64,000 nucleotides of DNA from Hansfordia pulvinata. Its lineage: Eukaryota > Ascomycota > Sordariomycetes > Xylariales. Of the stretch, positions 24,596 through 37,496 are shown piece after piece. The translations under genes were made by a program, and so were the position numbers. The stretch spans positions 3,038,001 to 3,102,000 of the forward strand of contig BJKQ01000003.1 of NCBI GenBank assembly GCA_006538405.1, read 5' to 3'. The stretch's first letter is position 1. Each line of letters starts with the position of its first letter. Below the pieces are notes generated by a model that worked only from the letters and a program-made list of their open reading frames with translations, made no database searches and was not told the DNA's origin.

Positions 24596-24664
24596 AAGAC
24601 TTGGAACATGGCAACATCTACTGCACGATGAAGACTTGGAACATGGCAACATTTACCGCACGAT
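24596..24664. repeat. two-copy tandem repeat, 35-nt period
   Basis: Two 34-nt copies (24596-24629 and 24631-24664), separated by one G, differ at only two positions. The core is AAGACTTGGAACATGGCAAC. It is not simple sequence, which makes it unusual for this region. Confidence 0.9.
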
Positions 24665-26385
24665 TTGCAGGGCGGCTCTGGTTCTTCTTCCAAAGAACAG
24701 GATGTTCCCCCCCCCCCCCCCCCCGCGCGAAGAAAATACACGTGCTACCGAGGCGTCCAGATACCCGTTTTACTACCAACACAGCGAAGGGGAAAGAGAA
24801 GGGCAAAGAAAGACGTGAAGAGGAGGAGGATTTGGGATGGGGAGGGGGAATAGGGCGCTTGGGGTTCCACACACTTTCCAATGAGGGAACCGTCCTCGGA
24901 GAGCTAGATTCCCAGATCGCCGGGCCCCGGCGCCCTGAACCCTACGCCCTGAGCCCTGGGCCCTGGGTCTCCTGGGCTGGGCTGGGAGCGGGCCCGAACT
25001 GAACTGACACACGCACACACACCTCATTGTCCAGTGTCTCTGGGGCGGAAGGGCGGGTGGGCGGGTGAGCGGCCCAGAACCAGGACGGCGGGAGTGCAAT
25101 ACGTACGATACACGGGTAGCATGCCTCGCTACGAGTGCTCAGCACGTCTCGCGTACGACCCTCAACCCAGCTTTTGCCGTTCGCGTACGAGTATACCGTG
25201 CATGGGATTCCAACAAACTTCACCCCCCAAGCCCACCTGGTCCCATCTCCCTCCCCATCGGTGTCTATGTGTGCCTACTTTACCCACGTACGTACGAGTA
25301 CATACAACCGTGCTCTTCCCTGACAAGTCCCGCCTTCGCGTAAAAGAATGCGGGCCACAGAGACAAGTCACCTCACCTCCGCGCAGAGGAACGCGGGCGA
25401 ATATGGGAGGGATCGGCACGGGGCCCAAGAAAAAGAAATGCGATCTATCACGTAGGACTGACTGCGCCTGGAATGTCCCGCAGTCCCGAACCATGCATAC
25501 AGACGGGCGACTAGCCGAAGGAAGCCCTCCGCCTTCGCCTTCAGCCGCCAGACCTGGCTGCCACGACACACACACTGCCCACCTCTCTTCTCGCCGTCAC
25601 CCAACACTTCAGAAGCAACTCGGCAGCACGCAGGGTGGGCATGTAATAATAATATTGTTTACACCCTAATGAGCAGGGCAAAGACAGCGAGCCGTCACGA
25701 GGCACGCTTCCCCAGTAGAAAATGCAAAAAGAGGCCCAAACACCTTCTCCAAACGCCAGTTCCTTATGCGCCTAGTCCCTTCCACCGTGGTGAAAGAAGA
25801 CAATAAAACCCCTCCCCTCCCGAAAGCATATAGAACATGGACCAAAGAATTTCCCGAATAATAAGCGGCTTATGTATTCTCGCCCTGTACCATCCCGGCC
25901 TGACTCCTCCGTGGTATAAGTTCGCACAATCGAAAAAAAAAAACACGGACCGTCGGATCCATGTCAAAAACGCCTTGGAATGCATTGCGAAATCGAAAAA
26001 CCCCCGGAGCCCTGTGTCGCGTGGAGGGGCAAGGGTGGGTAGTGTGATGTCAATATGTGCTGACGAGGCGGGCGTATATACTGGGCGTGAAAACTCGGCT
26101 GTTTCTTCGTGATGCGCAATTCGTTTCGCTTCAGCCGTGGCTGCCCGCCGTCGTTCGACGTAGACTGTCTAGTATTATTGGTATTAAAGCAAGCTACCAC
26201 ATCTGCCGAAGCCGCGCGCGCCTTGTAGAGTACAGGGTGCAGATGTGGGACGTTGCAAAGCCGCGTGATCGCATCGGTAGATTCAGTTGCAAACGCAGAT
26301 CAGCGTCCGCTTGTCTTCGTCGGCGGCGGCGGAGGACCTCGGCCGCATAGGCAAGCTACACCCGATGGTGAGCCGAATTGGCAAG

Positions 26386-28155
26386 CTATGCTCGATCGTC
26401 AGACTTGGGGCGAAGGCCGTTGGTGCCGGCGCGAGCTTCCATCTGTCGCTTGCGCTCGAGTTTGGCGTAGTGCAGACCGCAGGCATTGCACAGCGTCCGC
26501 GCGCCGTCTGGTCCTCTGCGCCATTCAGGCGTGTCGATCCTATTGCAGCTGTGGCATCGGCCAGGGGGGCTGCTCTCTGTTCAAGGGTCAGTATGGCATT
26601 CGCTCCAACGGTTGTCAGTGGGAGGAAGGAGGGATTACGTACTCCTCGTCGTTTCTTGACCTCGGCCATGCCCGAAAATGACTTCATGCCGTCGCCGTAC
26701 ATGCTGCCATCGTCATCACCGTCGTATTGGCTGCCCCCGCGCCACGGTGTTGCCGCACGCCCTCGCGTGCCTTCTCGTTGGCCACGCTCTGTTGAACCAG
26801 GTCGCGCACGGACTCGAGCGACTGTCGGATGTAACTAGTGTTGCTGATCATGTCGTTGACCTCTCGCTCGGTAGGCAAGCGCTCGGGTATCGGGTTTCCG
26901 CCTTGCTGTTCCGACGCAATCTTGGCGTAGGCCTCGGCAAAGTTAAACATGGTCCTACTACTCCAAGCCATCTTGAATGAAGAGAGAAAAAAGTCAGCGA
27001 CGGTGCCCGTATCAAGACACCCTCTGCTACAAAGCAGGGGCCTGTCTGGGGTTATCTTACCTTATGCAAGCAATCCATATAGCTCCAAGATTCGAACTGG
27101 CGCTCGACATTGGCGGCGTGTCTCGATGCTCCTCCATAACCATCGTCGATCGAGTTCGGTCTCTGTTCGTGGTAAACCGGGACTGCTCCAGGCGGCGGCG
27201 GGCCCGGGGGCAGGGGGTATTGTCCGGGGGGTATGCCGCGGGAGGGTAGGGCGCAGCGTGTGAAGGGTGGGCGGCGTGAGGAGGGGGCTCGTGCTGCGAT
27301 TGCGGCGGCGGCGGCGGCGGCGGCGGCTGGTGCTGTGATGGGTGCGGCGGCGGCTGGTGCTGCTGGGGGCCCTCCGGTAGCTTAGATTCTCTGGGGTCGC
27401 CGGGAGGTTTGTTGTCTCTCGAATCGTATGGGTATGGGCCCGGCGCCGAGCCCGGAGGGGGCGGGCCGTGGGGGCTGACGTCTCGCCTGCCAGAGTGCGG
27501 AAATGTGAGGAATTTGTCCTTGAGAGCGGCGCCGCGGTGGTAATCCGAGGAAGGGGCGTCGCTGGCGGCGTGTGACGAGGTGGCACTGAGGGGGTGATGG
27601 GGGCCTTGGGGCGCGGATGCACTGTTAGGAGTGGTGGGCGAATAGGGCGGCGGCTTTTCCCCCAAGAGGCTGCTGATGCCGGGTAACGACTGCCTCAAGT
27701 TGGAGCCGCTGTCGTTGGAGGTGCGGCGGGTGTTGGGCGAGATCATGCCGGGCATAGCGGCGCTCGGTTGCGGCGGAGGGGCCTGATGGTGGTAGGGGCC
27801 AGCCAGGCTGGCGGCGCTGTGCGGATTGTGGTATGGCGGAGCAGAGCTCACCAGGGTTGCGGCAGCCATTGTCGACGGGACGCCGGGCTGCTGCTGCTGC
27901 TGTGGCCGCTGCTGGTGGTGGTGTTGTTGGTGTTGTTGGTGTTGCTGATATTGCTGGTGTTGCTGGTGTCGCTGGTGTTGCTGGTGTTGCTGGTGTTGCT
28001 GGTGTTGCTGGTGTTGTTGGTGTTGTTGGTGTGGTTGGTGTGGTTGTTGCTGCTGTTGATGTGTGGGTGATTGCTGCTGGTTGGGTGTTTGGCGAGAGTG
28101 TTGGTTGGCGAAGTAAGACCGGAAGTGGTCGCTTCTGGTGGCGGCGATCAAAGCA
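26386..28155 (-). CDS. nsdD: NsdD/SUB-1-type GATA zinc-finger regulator, frame interrupted three times
   Basis: Reads right to left: a His/Gln-rich N-terminus (HQQ repeats), a Ser/Pro-rich part, a PPP-rich part, then [12 protein letters not shown]. Intron 27060-26972 follows (GTAAGA, GCTGAC branch, TTCAAG acceptor), then [20 protein letters not shown] and [27 protein letters not shown] and AEVKKRRG. Intron 26642-26577 (GTACGT...AACAG) leads to the finger [19 protein letters not shown]...[13 protein letters not shown] (CX2CX18CX2C) and TAG at 26388-26386. The order and motifs match the NsdD/SUB-1/Csm1 family of nuclear regulators of sexual and asexual development and secondary metabolism. Three one-base deficits in G/C runs (27226-27231, 26734-26738, 26564-26569) stop a continuous frame. 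No ATG begins the N-terminal frame; an acceptor TATAG at 28158-28156 suggests an upstream exon that I could not locate. The first in-frame ATG is at 27869. About 540 residues are visible. Confidence 0.85.
27890..28080 (-). repeat. HQQ-coding minisatellite in the nsdD-type gene
   Basis: Tandem 9-nt units (CAC/CAG/CAA in coding sense) encode repeated His-Gln-Gln with occasional Arg or Tyr. The array lies near the N-terminus of the visible protein. Length variation between strains is likely; that is inference. Confidence 0.8.
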
Positions 28156-31100
28156 CTATATGAACAAGGCGGCCGGAGGAGGGACGGGGAGATTCAGCAA
28201 AGGTCCGATCAGGTACGACACCGGCTTGTTGTAAGTAGTGGCCGAAGCCAAAGGGGGGGGGGGGGGGGGGGGGCTTATAAGATACAAGTAATGGCAGGCC
28301 GCTGACGAGTACGCCAGAGGAGGTGGTGCCGGTAGAGAAGAGAGGTGTGGTGTAGGGAGAATGATTTGGGAGAGGGGGGGGGGGGGGCGGCAGTAGTAAT
28401 TGTAGCCCGGTAGAGGTACCCCCGCTGGGAGGCTTGTACAAGTACTCTTGTGGTCCCGAGTATCTTAGGTACTCCGTAGAGCAAGAACCAAGTCGAGAGT
28501 GGGGACGTAGGGGTGTTGACGGTGCAGGTGGTAGTGGTAGTGGTAGTGGGTACGGTAGGGCTCGCAGAAGCAGTACCTGGTCGTGCGAGCCGGGGAGGCG
28601 TCCTGGGTAGCGTGGTAGGTGCTCGTAGCGTTCCCACCCACAAGTACCGAACTCACTCGAAGAGCGAGCGAGCGAGCGGGAGGAGGGGGCGGACAACGAC
28701 CATATACAGTACACAGGTAGAGATGAAGACTGGTGGAGGAATCGTAAGGACTAAAGAAAAGGAGGATACGGACCTTGGCCTAGTGCCAGATTCACCCGGC
28801 TCCATGGCTCGGTTGCTGGTTATGACGATGCCCAAGGCCTTGCCGTTGATTCATGTATCTGACTCGCCAGAGCTAGCACGCACGGAGGAGGATCGTCGGC
28901 TTTGAAGGCAGCACCGGCGTGGAACCTTGTTGCTCCACGCGCCCTGCTGTCAACCGACTGACGGAGGGTGACCCCGGTGGGGAGCGCCTGTGCTCTAGTC
29001 ACGATCCAGAGGCAAAAGTCAGGTAGTCTCGTCGTAGTACCGCCGTAGCGCGGCGCGCCAACCTCGTAACGACCAAGGCCTGCTCGTTTGCTGGCGGCCG
29101 ATGGACGCTGCTGGCGGTCCTCGTCCCTAGAGGAAGTGAGCAGGCGAGCGGCGTAACTCGGGAAGAAACCCGGCGCAGTATGTAATGGTGCCTGTGCTTG
29201 TTGATATATGGAGGGGAGAGGCAATACAGTGGGATAAGAATAAGCAAAGGAGGCAGAAGAAGAAGATGACGAAGATGAAGATGATGAAAATCGAGCCGCA
29301 GAGGCGTACTGTACGGGAAGACGGGTGGGCGGGATGGTCGGTGGGTAAGGGAGAGAGGACTTCAGACAGGCGACAAGACAATGGCCGATGAGCCGCCAAA
29401 TCAAATTGGAAGTGGCGTAGCTGGGGCGTTGTGGCCTCTTTTCTACCCCCGTCACGGCTTTGGGTCGCTGATTCCTCTTGGTTGCCCCCTGTCAATCCAC
29501 CGCTCGATTGGATGGAACAGGTATTCGTACTCTTGCAGGCCGGAGCTGTAGCCGCCGGTGCAGGTCCAAGGTCCAAGGCAACTCCTTGGTGATTGCTATG
29601 TTTGATTGTTTGCTTGCTTGCGCGGTGCAGGGTGCAGAGGGCTAAGTTAGGCGCCGAACTGAACTGTGGGCGATGCAGCAATCTGCGCGGCGGTGCCGAG
29701 CAACTTTAAACGCTGCAGACAGGGAAGATAAACACGCGGCTGCAATGAGGCTGCCATGCGAGAGGTGAGCAAAAGCGCCGCGCGAAGAGCGATACAGGTA
29801 CTCGTGCGAGCAGTCAGATGGGGGCTGGTGGTGGTGTTGGTGGTGGTGGTGGTGGGCAGGGACAGGGCAGGGCGACAAGAGCCGCGAGGAGATGAGAGCA
29901 GCGCCGGGCGAAATCTAACTTGAGATCTAACGCAGTTCCTATTTTCCCGGCCCTCACAACCTGCGAAGGAGAACTCGTACCTAACGCGTGTGCGTGGTAG
30001 GCAGGAGTACTCGTAACTCGTCGTCGACAATGCCCGTGCCTAAAGGTAGGCCGGCAGCACTACGACTACTGGCGGGTGTCAAGCTCCACGCGGCCACGAT
30101 TCGGTTTGGCTCGCGTGCGTGGACTGGCTTTGGTCTGGCCTGGGTCTGCTTCGAGTCGGAGATGCTGTAGCCACCCCATAGGGGAGAAGAAGGGAAGAGA
30201 AGGGGGGGGTATGGCTATGAACAGAGCAAGACACACAGACATAGGTACGGAGTATCTTAGGCACGCACCATGGGCGGCCAGATTGGGGGGAAAAAAAAAA
30301 AAAAACGCGGCACTCACCTTTTCTTTCTGTGTCTCTGAGGAGCGCGGCACCGTCACCGGGTGGGTCGCTTTGGCACCCAAGATTCTGGATGGGATGAGCC
30401 AGCCGTTCCTAAATCGAGCCAAGGCCAGGCTTCGAGGAGGAGGCGGCGGCGGCGGCGTTCACAGGCGTCAGACGCGGCGGCGTGCTACGATTCGGGCGCG
30501 GGAAACTGGCAGGTGTCCTTGCGTCCTGCTTGGCTGACCCAGGAGGTGGTGTTGTGCGTCGAGCGGTTTCGGCGGGTTGCTACTGTCGCCGTAGCAGGGA
30601 GGATGAGGAGGATGAGAGAAGAAGAAGAACAAGAAGAGGCGGGTGAGGACGGGGAAAAGACGAGGACCAGTCGAGCCGGTATCTACGGAGTAGGCAGACG
30701 GGCAGGGTGCCTAAATAAGGCGCTCGTGTAGTAAACCATGATATTACATCAAGGGAATTCAATCAAGACCCGAGAGCGGACGATTATGATGGCGGTCGAA
30801 AATGAGAAACCCGCACTCATCCAGGGCTTGCGACAGGCGGCGATTCGAGATGTGACGAACCGGGCTCCCGGCCGCCTCCTCCTCCTCCTCCCTCGTAAGG
30901 GCAGACAGGCAGACATCCCGTACGGCCAAACGCCCGGTTCAAAGACAGGCAAACCGCCAGAATGGGGAGCCATGCCGACAGAGCCCCATCATGGCACCAC
31001 CGGCCGGTTGGCACGCCGGAGTGCCGGCGCTGCGGACTGGACTGGACTGGACTGGACGACGACGACCGACGACCGACGATATTCCAGTCGTGCGTGCGAC

Positions 31101-33600
31101 GAGTATGTACGGAGTATTGGTCTGAGTCGAGTACCTGCGTACCCGATCGAGCGAGCAAGCCCCAGAAACGCCGAGGCGTCGAGGGTGCCAAGCCGGTGGT
31201 CTGAGGGAGGGGGGGGGGGGGGGGGGGGCGTTCCAGTCTTTCTCCCTCTGCCTGGCTGGAGGCGCTCTGGGTGACGGAGTACGAGTAGGTATCTACGATA
31301 GCAAACACCTACTGTGCGGACAAAGTCTCCATGGGGCTCTCTTCCACTCTTTGCGCTGCAGGGGCGGGGGGGGGGGGGGGGGGGGGGCATCCCCGGCACG
31401 AACAGCTGCCTCGACAGGGTTGGGAGCGGCTGCGAGGGGCGATACGGGGAATGGATACCAGGGACGGGACGAGTCACCGTTGCGTCCGCCCAGCAGAGTG
31501 CGAGAACTTACGACGAGTACCTAACCCGCAGAGGCGGCGGCGGCGGCGGCGGCGGCAGCAGCAGCAGCAGCAGCATTATCACCATCATCATCATCATCGT
31601 CATCTCTCTTGTCCAATGCTGCCCTGCCTTACCCTGGCCTTCGGCGGAGTCGACATGGATCCTGCCCACCTTGTCGGGATTGGCAGATGGGACTACCTAC
31701 CAGTACTACATACTTTCACAAGACACAGATGGAACAGGGTCCGGGCTCCAGGCCCATGGCTGAGTCCAGCTCTGGTTGGACGGGACCGGGTGCTGGGGCC
31801 AGGGTGCACTCCAGTGGCTTAGGTTCCAGGGTGCACTGCAGTAACTCCGTAGGGGCCGAGGTACGGCACGCGTACTCGTAGGGGGCCACGCCTTGCGGTT
31901 CCCGTCTGCTCTCGTGGTCGACCGTGAGGTCCTGGCTTGTACTCGTAGGGGTGCTGTGCTCGTACGGAGTACCTAGCATGCCTACCTACATGAGGGAAGG
32001 TTGTCAGTCTGTGCAGGGGGGCAAGTAGTGCGAGTACATGAGGTACTCGTAGATGACTGACGGGGGGCCCAGGAACCACCGCATCGCCGATACACCGATA
32101 CAGCCAACCAGCGCTGGGCCGCCTGATTCCTTTGACAGGCTTAGCTGGCCCGCCCCGGCCCCGGCAGAGGGAAACGTGGGTACGGGCGCGATCGGGGATC
32201 TGGCTCAGGGCCACGGGGCTTCTCTCGTCCATCAACCAGTTCGAGCAAGGGTGGCGGTGGTAGTATTGAGAACGGGTCGGGTGTGTGGCTATAGGGAAAG
32301 GGGGTGAAGGGAATAAAGAGGCCTAAGGTTGTCAGTCTGCACATCGTGTACGGTACCTAAGTACTCCAGCGCTCTAATAAGATACTCGTACGACTGCTCG
32401 TACATGGATGGCAACACTACCTAGTGCCAGACGGCAGATATTCATAATACTGTCTTGAGCTTCAGCCAGAAGTGGTCGATGCTGCAATGGGGGAAGTTGA
32501 AAATGATGACAGGGTAGGAGAGTGCGCGACATACCAGAGATGGAAAAGAAGAGGGAATAAAAAAGAGGCGAGATAGAGAGAGGGTGAGAGAGAGAAAGGG
32601 AAGAGAGAAAGAGAGGCCATCTTGCTCGCCCCAGGCCGAGAGTCAGCCCAGAACATGCGTCATGCTGCCCCGACCCACGATCCGATCCATCGACAGTCTG
32701 GTTTGAGCTTCTTTGGGACGGACGACGGCACGGCAGCGTCAGCGACCCGGTCACCAGCCTGCCGCCACAGGGTCTTCTTCTTCTTCTTCTTCTTCTTCTT
32801 CTTCTTCTTCTCCTTAGGACTGCTGCTGCTGCTGCTGCCGCCGCCGTCGCCACCGCAGCAGACCGGCCTGGCTGGGTGGATGCCCTTCTGGCCACTTACT
32901 CGCCTCTCTCTCAACTACGCAGAGCGAGTATGTGGAGTACTTCTTGACCTACTCGTACGAGTACCGAGTATATGCATGTGTTGTGTTTGCATGCACCGAT
33001 CGAACACAAGTCCAAGTCCCACTGCCGAATGGCTAACCGGACCGTTGACTAGGGGGAGGGGGGGGACAGAGGCAGGCCCACCAGAGCCAAGTACTCGGAC
33101 TCTCCAGGTCACTCGTCAGTCAGTCAGTCAGTCACTCACTCACTCATTCACTCATCAGCCAGGCAGGGAGCGGGAGGGGAAAGAGGAGCATTTTGGGCTT
33201 GGCCGGGCTGGGCTGGGGGCTGGGCCGGGGCTGATGAGGTCCAGGTCGGGTCGGGTCAGGTCAGAGTGGGTGGGAGTGAGATGTGAGATTGTGGTTTCGG
33301 CGGAGAGGCTTCTGGGACCGGGACTTGACTTGATGACTTTTACTTGGTTAGTTACTCGTAGCTACTCGCAGCTACTCGCAGCTAGGGCGGGGGGCCAGCC
33401 CAGGCAGGGATCTGTGACGGATCTCACTCGGTTGAGAGATCCATCTCACTCTCGCAGGTCCCGCCCCACCGGCTCGGCGGACCTCATCCATGGCTGGAAC
33501 AGCGGCGACGGCGGCGGCGGCGGCGGCAGCACTCGTACGAGTACCCGCCGTACTCGCACGTCGTCGTTCTGGAGCCCCGCCACAGAAAGAGAGACGGACG
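28156..33600. other. gene-free region upstream of the nsdD-type gene, first part
   Basis: Should hold the promoter, 5' UTR and any missing first exon of the regulator. It contains G runs of 21 (28253-28273), 20 (31209-31228) and 22 (31366-31387), a TTC array (32772-32812) and perfect palindromes TACTCGTACGAGTA (32950-32963) and ACTCGTACGAGT (33531-33542). No protein can be recognised; ORFs are driven by the repeats. Confidence 0.5.
32772..32812. repeat. (TTC)n microsatellite
   Basis: About 13 TTC/CTT units, a homopyrimidine/homopurine tract. Confidence 0.9.
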
Positions 33601-33754
33601 AAGAGAGCTGGAGCTAACCAGTTATTACCAAGTACGTAGATAGATGGAGTCCCCAGTGCGAGCTGGTGCTGCTGCTGGTGCTGCTGCTGCTGCTGTCATG
33701 GATGGATCCATCGACCCAACTCGAAACCGGCCAAACCCTCGGATTCTCCGCTCC

Positions 33755-33757
<3 letters not shown>

Positions 33758-33799
<42 letters not shown>
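33758..33799. repeat. (CT)n microsatellite
   Basis: About 21 CT units, perfect. Confidence 0.9.
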
Positions 33800-33802
<3 letters not shown>

Positions 33803-35506
33803 CATATCGACTAAAATGCACGTCCCTGAACAAGGTTGCGCTGTGGGGGCCCGGCGTGTCGGCGAGCCACGCGCGCCAGGTCCTGCTCATGTTCCCCCGT
33901 CTCGTCGCGTGTTACGAGGCCGGTTACCTGTCTGCTGTCTCCGCGTTACCCGGCCTTCACTGCATCTATCTACGGGTACTCGCGCTACCACAAGTCAGTA
34001 GGTACGAGCAAGCCAAGTAGTACCCGTACGTAAGTAGTGAACAATTGTCATACATGAGGTTATCAGGGCTGGTTCTGTGGGTAGGCACGTCTTTCCAACA
34101 CTCATAGACCACTTTCTTCTTACCCACCCTTTGGAGTGCCTCTTGTCAGGCAGTGTCCACAGGGCGACAGATAGATCGGGAAGCTAACCACCTACCTCCT
34201 ACTCAAGTACGAGTGCGTAGGTACTTGTGAGAAGAGATGATGATGATGCTGCTGCTGCTGCTGCTGTTGTTGCCAATAGAGTTACATAATATATCCAGTC
34301 GTCAAACGCCGGCCGGCGGCCTGCGTCCAAGCGGCATCTGCCAAGGACTTGTCATGCCACTGCGCCGGGTACGATGGCCGGACTGCTGGGCTGCATCTCC
34401 CGTCTCCATCTCCATCCCATCTCCCTGGGCCTGCCTTGCCTTGCCTTGCCTTGCCTGCCTGCGCCCGCCGCTCCTCCGCGGCGGCGCCGTTGCCGCTCGG
34501 GCTCCCGGGGCCATCGCTGCACGCTCCCCTTGCACGCACGCGCCGCGCGCCGTCCTCCCATCACCGCCCATCGGTGGCGAGGCAGGGGTGGGCGGGGTGG
34601 CAGAGGAGGCCAAGAAGGACAGGGACGAGAACGATGCCGCTGCCGCTGCCGCTGCCGCCTCTTCTTAGCAACGCCGGCTATCGCCCAGGGATCTGTCAGT
34701 CCTCGCGGTTAAAAATGGACTGTGCATCCCACGCTCCTCCTCCTCCCAAGAGGCCCGGGATGAGAGATGAGAGAGATGAGAGATCCACCTTTCTCGACCT
34801 GGTATATCCCTGGCTTTTAGGTGTGTACCAGGACTCAAGAAACCTCTTTTGCAACGGGCTCATGCCGGCCAGCCCTTGACCTGGCCTCTACTCGTGCTCA
34901 CCCCAGATCCCCCAGCGTGCCAGTTTTGTGCAATACCTCTAATGCCTACTCCTCCTCATCAATGCAATGGGCAGGCTCTCATTGGACACCCAGCCTACGG
35001 TTGGTTGGGAATGAAAGAAAAACAGCCATTGAGTTTCTAAGGGAAACTCCCCCCCCTTCCCGGCGGAGCCCTGTTTGGTTTTGCACACGTTCGAGTAGTC
35101 CCAAGGCAGACTTGCCTACTGGCCCCCAGCCAGGCAAGCAGCCAAGCCATGACGGAGGCGGCTCCAGACTCGCCGTGAACGTGCGAAGAGGTGCCTTCCG
35201 CCCTCCCCCCCCCCCCCTGACCAGCTGTGCCTCCCAGCTGCAGGACCAGAATAGCATCCTGTCGCCTCCTGCGGAAAACTGATATCATATTCCGTGCCCT
35301 GCCGAGTGCCTTACGGGCCGCCGCTCGCGGCCAGGACAGAGCAGCAGCCGCAGCACCTCCGCGAGTGCCTCCCACAACAGGGGGGGCGCGCAAGGGAAGA
35401 AACCAGGCGAGGGCACCAGATGGCATTCATCAGTCGCTCGTCACTTGATATTCGATACTCGTACCTCCTATGCGGTGCGGACGTGCGGACGTGCGGGCGC
35501 CCACCT

Positions 35507-35533
35507 CCCCCCCCCCCCCCCCCCCCCCCCCCC
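35507..35533. repeat. poly(C) run, 27 nt
   Basis: The longest C/G homopolymer in the window; the opposite strand is a 27-nt G run. Confidence 0.95.
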
Positions 35534-37496
35534 GGGCTGTGTCGTTTCTCAAAGCAGTTACATAAACCCAAACAGACCGTTGACATCCGGTCTCCCCTGG
35601 CCCGTCCAACCACCCCCCCCTGTTCGTCAAGGTGCCCGCGTAGCAGGTGGCAATCGCTGGAAACTTCGGTCTTAGCCCTGCTCCAGGGCTGCGGACCGAA
35701 GACGGGCGGGCTCATCGGGCTGGGATGGGGAGAGGGACGGGGGGGGGGGGAAGGGCCCATCCAAGATCTTGGGTGCGAGGTGCCGACAGGAGATTGTTCT
35801 TCGGCTCTTCCGTCCGATGAATGAATTAATGAATGAACGAATGGCTTCATGGGAGGCAAGCGAACGAACCCTTCCCCTCGGAAATCGTGACTGGTGGCCC
35901 CCCCCCCCCCTCTCCCATCCTGGCAGCCACGCAAATTGCCCGCTGGGAACGCGGCAAGGAGGCCTGGTCCCATCGGTATTGGGAGCAACCCGACCGTACC
36001 ATGGGTCAGAATCGTCAGCCGTTATGGGAACACGCCGCCCCTCTCCCCGACCCCTGGCTGTTCCCTCCAACGACCCTGGTAAGCTATTAATTGCCCCATT
36101 CCAAAGGGCTTCACCAAGATCTCTGTCTATCTCTCTCTCTCTCGCCGCAAAAACGCCCCCCCTCCCCCCTTCTCCCAAAGTCTCCCCATCCCTACTAGCA
36201 CGGGGGAAGTGGTTGCGTCTCAATGTCTGCTTTCAGCTGTCAGTCGGCGAGAGCCCGGGGTTACCATGCTGCATAATTCTAATTCTGGGGTTCACAAGCA
36301 GCAGCCCGGCGGTCAAGACGCACGGGCACGCGATGTCGGGCACACACCGTCAGCACTGAATCTCAAGCTCACCACTTCTCTGGAGATGGGGATGAGAGGG
36401 GCAAAGACGCGATGCCTGCCCCCGTCGCCGGCCGTGGGATCTGTCCTTCTCCCCTCTCTTGCCATATGAGAGAGAGAGAGAGAGAGCACAGCGCAGCACA
36501 ACGGCGCGGCGTGCTTTGGAGACTCGAGAGAGAGAGAGAGAAATAAAGAGACACCCTCGTCAGAGAAGAAAAAACGATGTGGATTATTGGTTTCCAAGAA
36601 GCGAAACGGTCGGCCCACCTCGCGCCCACTCTCCTGTCCTCCCCTCCCATGCAAACTCGTCAGCACCACGGGTCCGAGACTCGTACATCCCTAACGATAG
36701 AACGGGCACATAAGAAGAGCACATGGCATGGCCCTGCCCATATCGCCGGGCAATCCTCTTCGCCTCCCGCGCGAAACCGGCCGGGTGAGAACGCCCCCTC
36801 CCCCTCCCCGGTAACCTAAGAGTAACCGTCGGAGCCCCCTTCCCTTCCCTTCCCTCCCCCCCGGGCCCCATGTGGGTTCATCGCCACCCGCGGAAGTGCC
36901 GCCGTAGAAGATCGATCAGGGCCTTTCCAATCTCAAGATGGGGGGGGCATGGGGCATGTGGGCTGCTGATCGATGAACCCTACATACGATGCAATCCTCC
37001 ATTGGCTGACCGAAGGCGTTCTGCCCCGGGGCGAGAGCGAGTACTGCGGTACGGTGTGGTGGTCCCCCTCCCATGAAGCTCTGTCTCTGTACTCGTATCC
37101 CAGTCAGCCCTCTTCGCACTTCTCGAGATACTCGTACACTCCCCCCTCGACGACTCTTCTCGGGACATTGGCAAATTGGAGACGAGAGCCTGGCGTCCCG
37201 AGGTGGCTCATCGTACCATCACTGGACGAGGAGAGTGCTCACTGCGCGCAGACAGCCGCACACGAGGTTCTCGTACTGTGGAAGCCAGGGCTCGCTCCGG
37301 GACTTTGTTCTCGAATATCCCTTGCCCGCATGCCCCTCTGGCCCAGACGCGTCGTTTGCTCATCAGAGTCAAAGATTGTGCATACCCGTACCTAGAGTAG
37401 AGACCACCCCACCTCTTCGGGCGCAGCAGCAAGAGTCCTCGGCGGTCTGGGCTGCTGCCCAACTTACCTACTCGGGCAACTACCACGGCGCTCTTT

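Larger units (their letters stand above)
20370..26385. other. gene-free region downstream of the nsdD-type gene
   Basis: Holds a GAT array (21216-21257), G runs near 21062, 21577, 22509, 22721 and 23788, an ACC array near 24427-24456, a C run near 24705-24724 and a 35-nt-period tandem repeat (24596-24664). The stretch nearest 26385 must include the 3' UTR of the minus-strand regulator. No convincing gene is present on either strand. Confidence 0.55.

Noticed and set aside
28820..29455. 211-codon minus-strand frame with poly-Ser
   Set aside because: The serine tract is a translation of a purine/pyrimidine repeat; no conserved motif.
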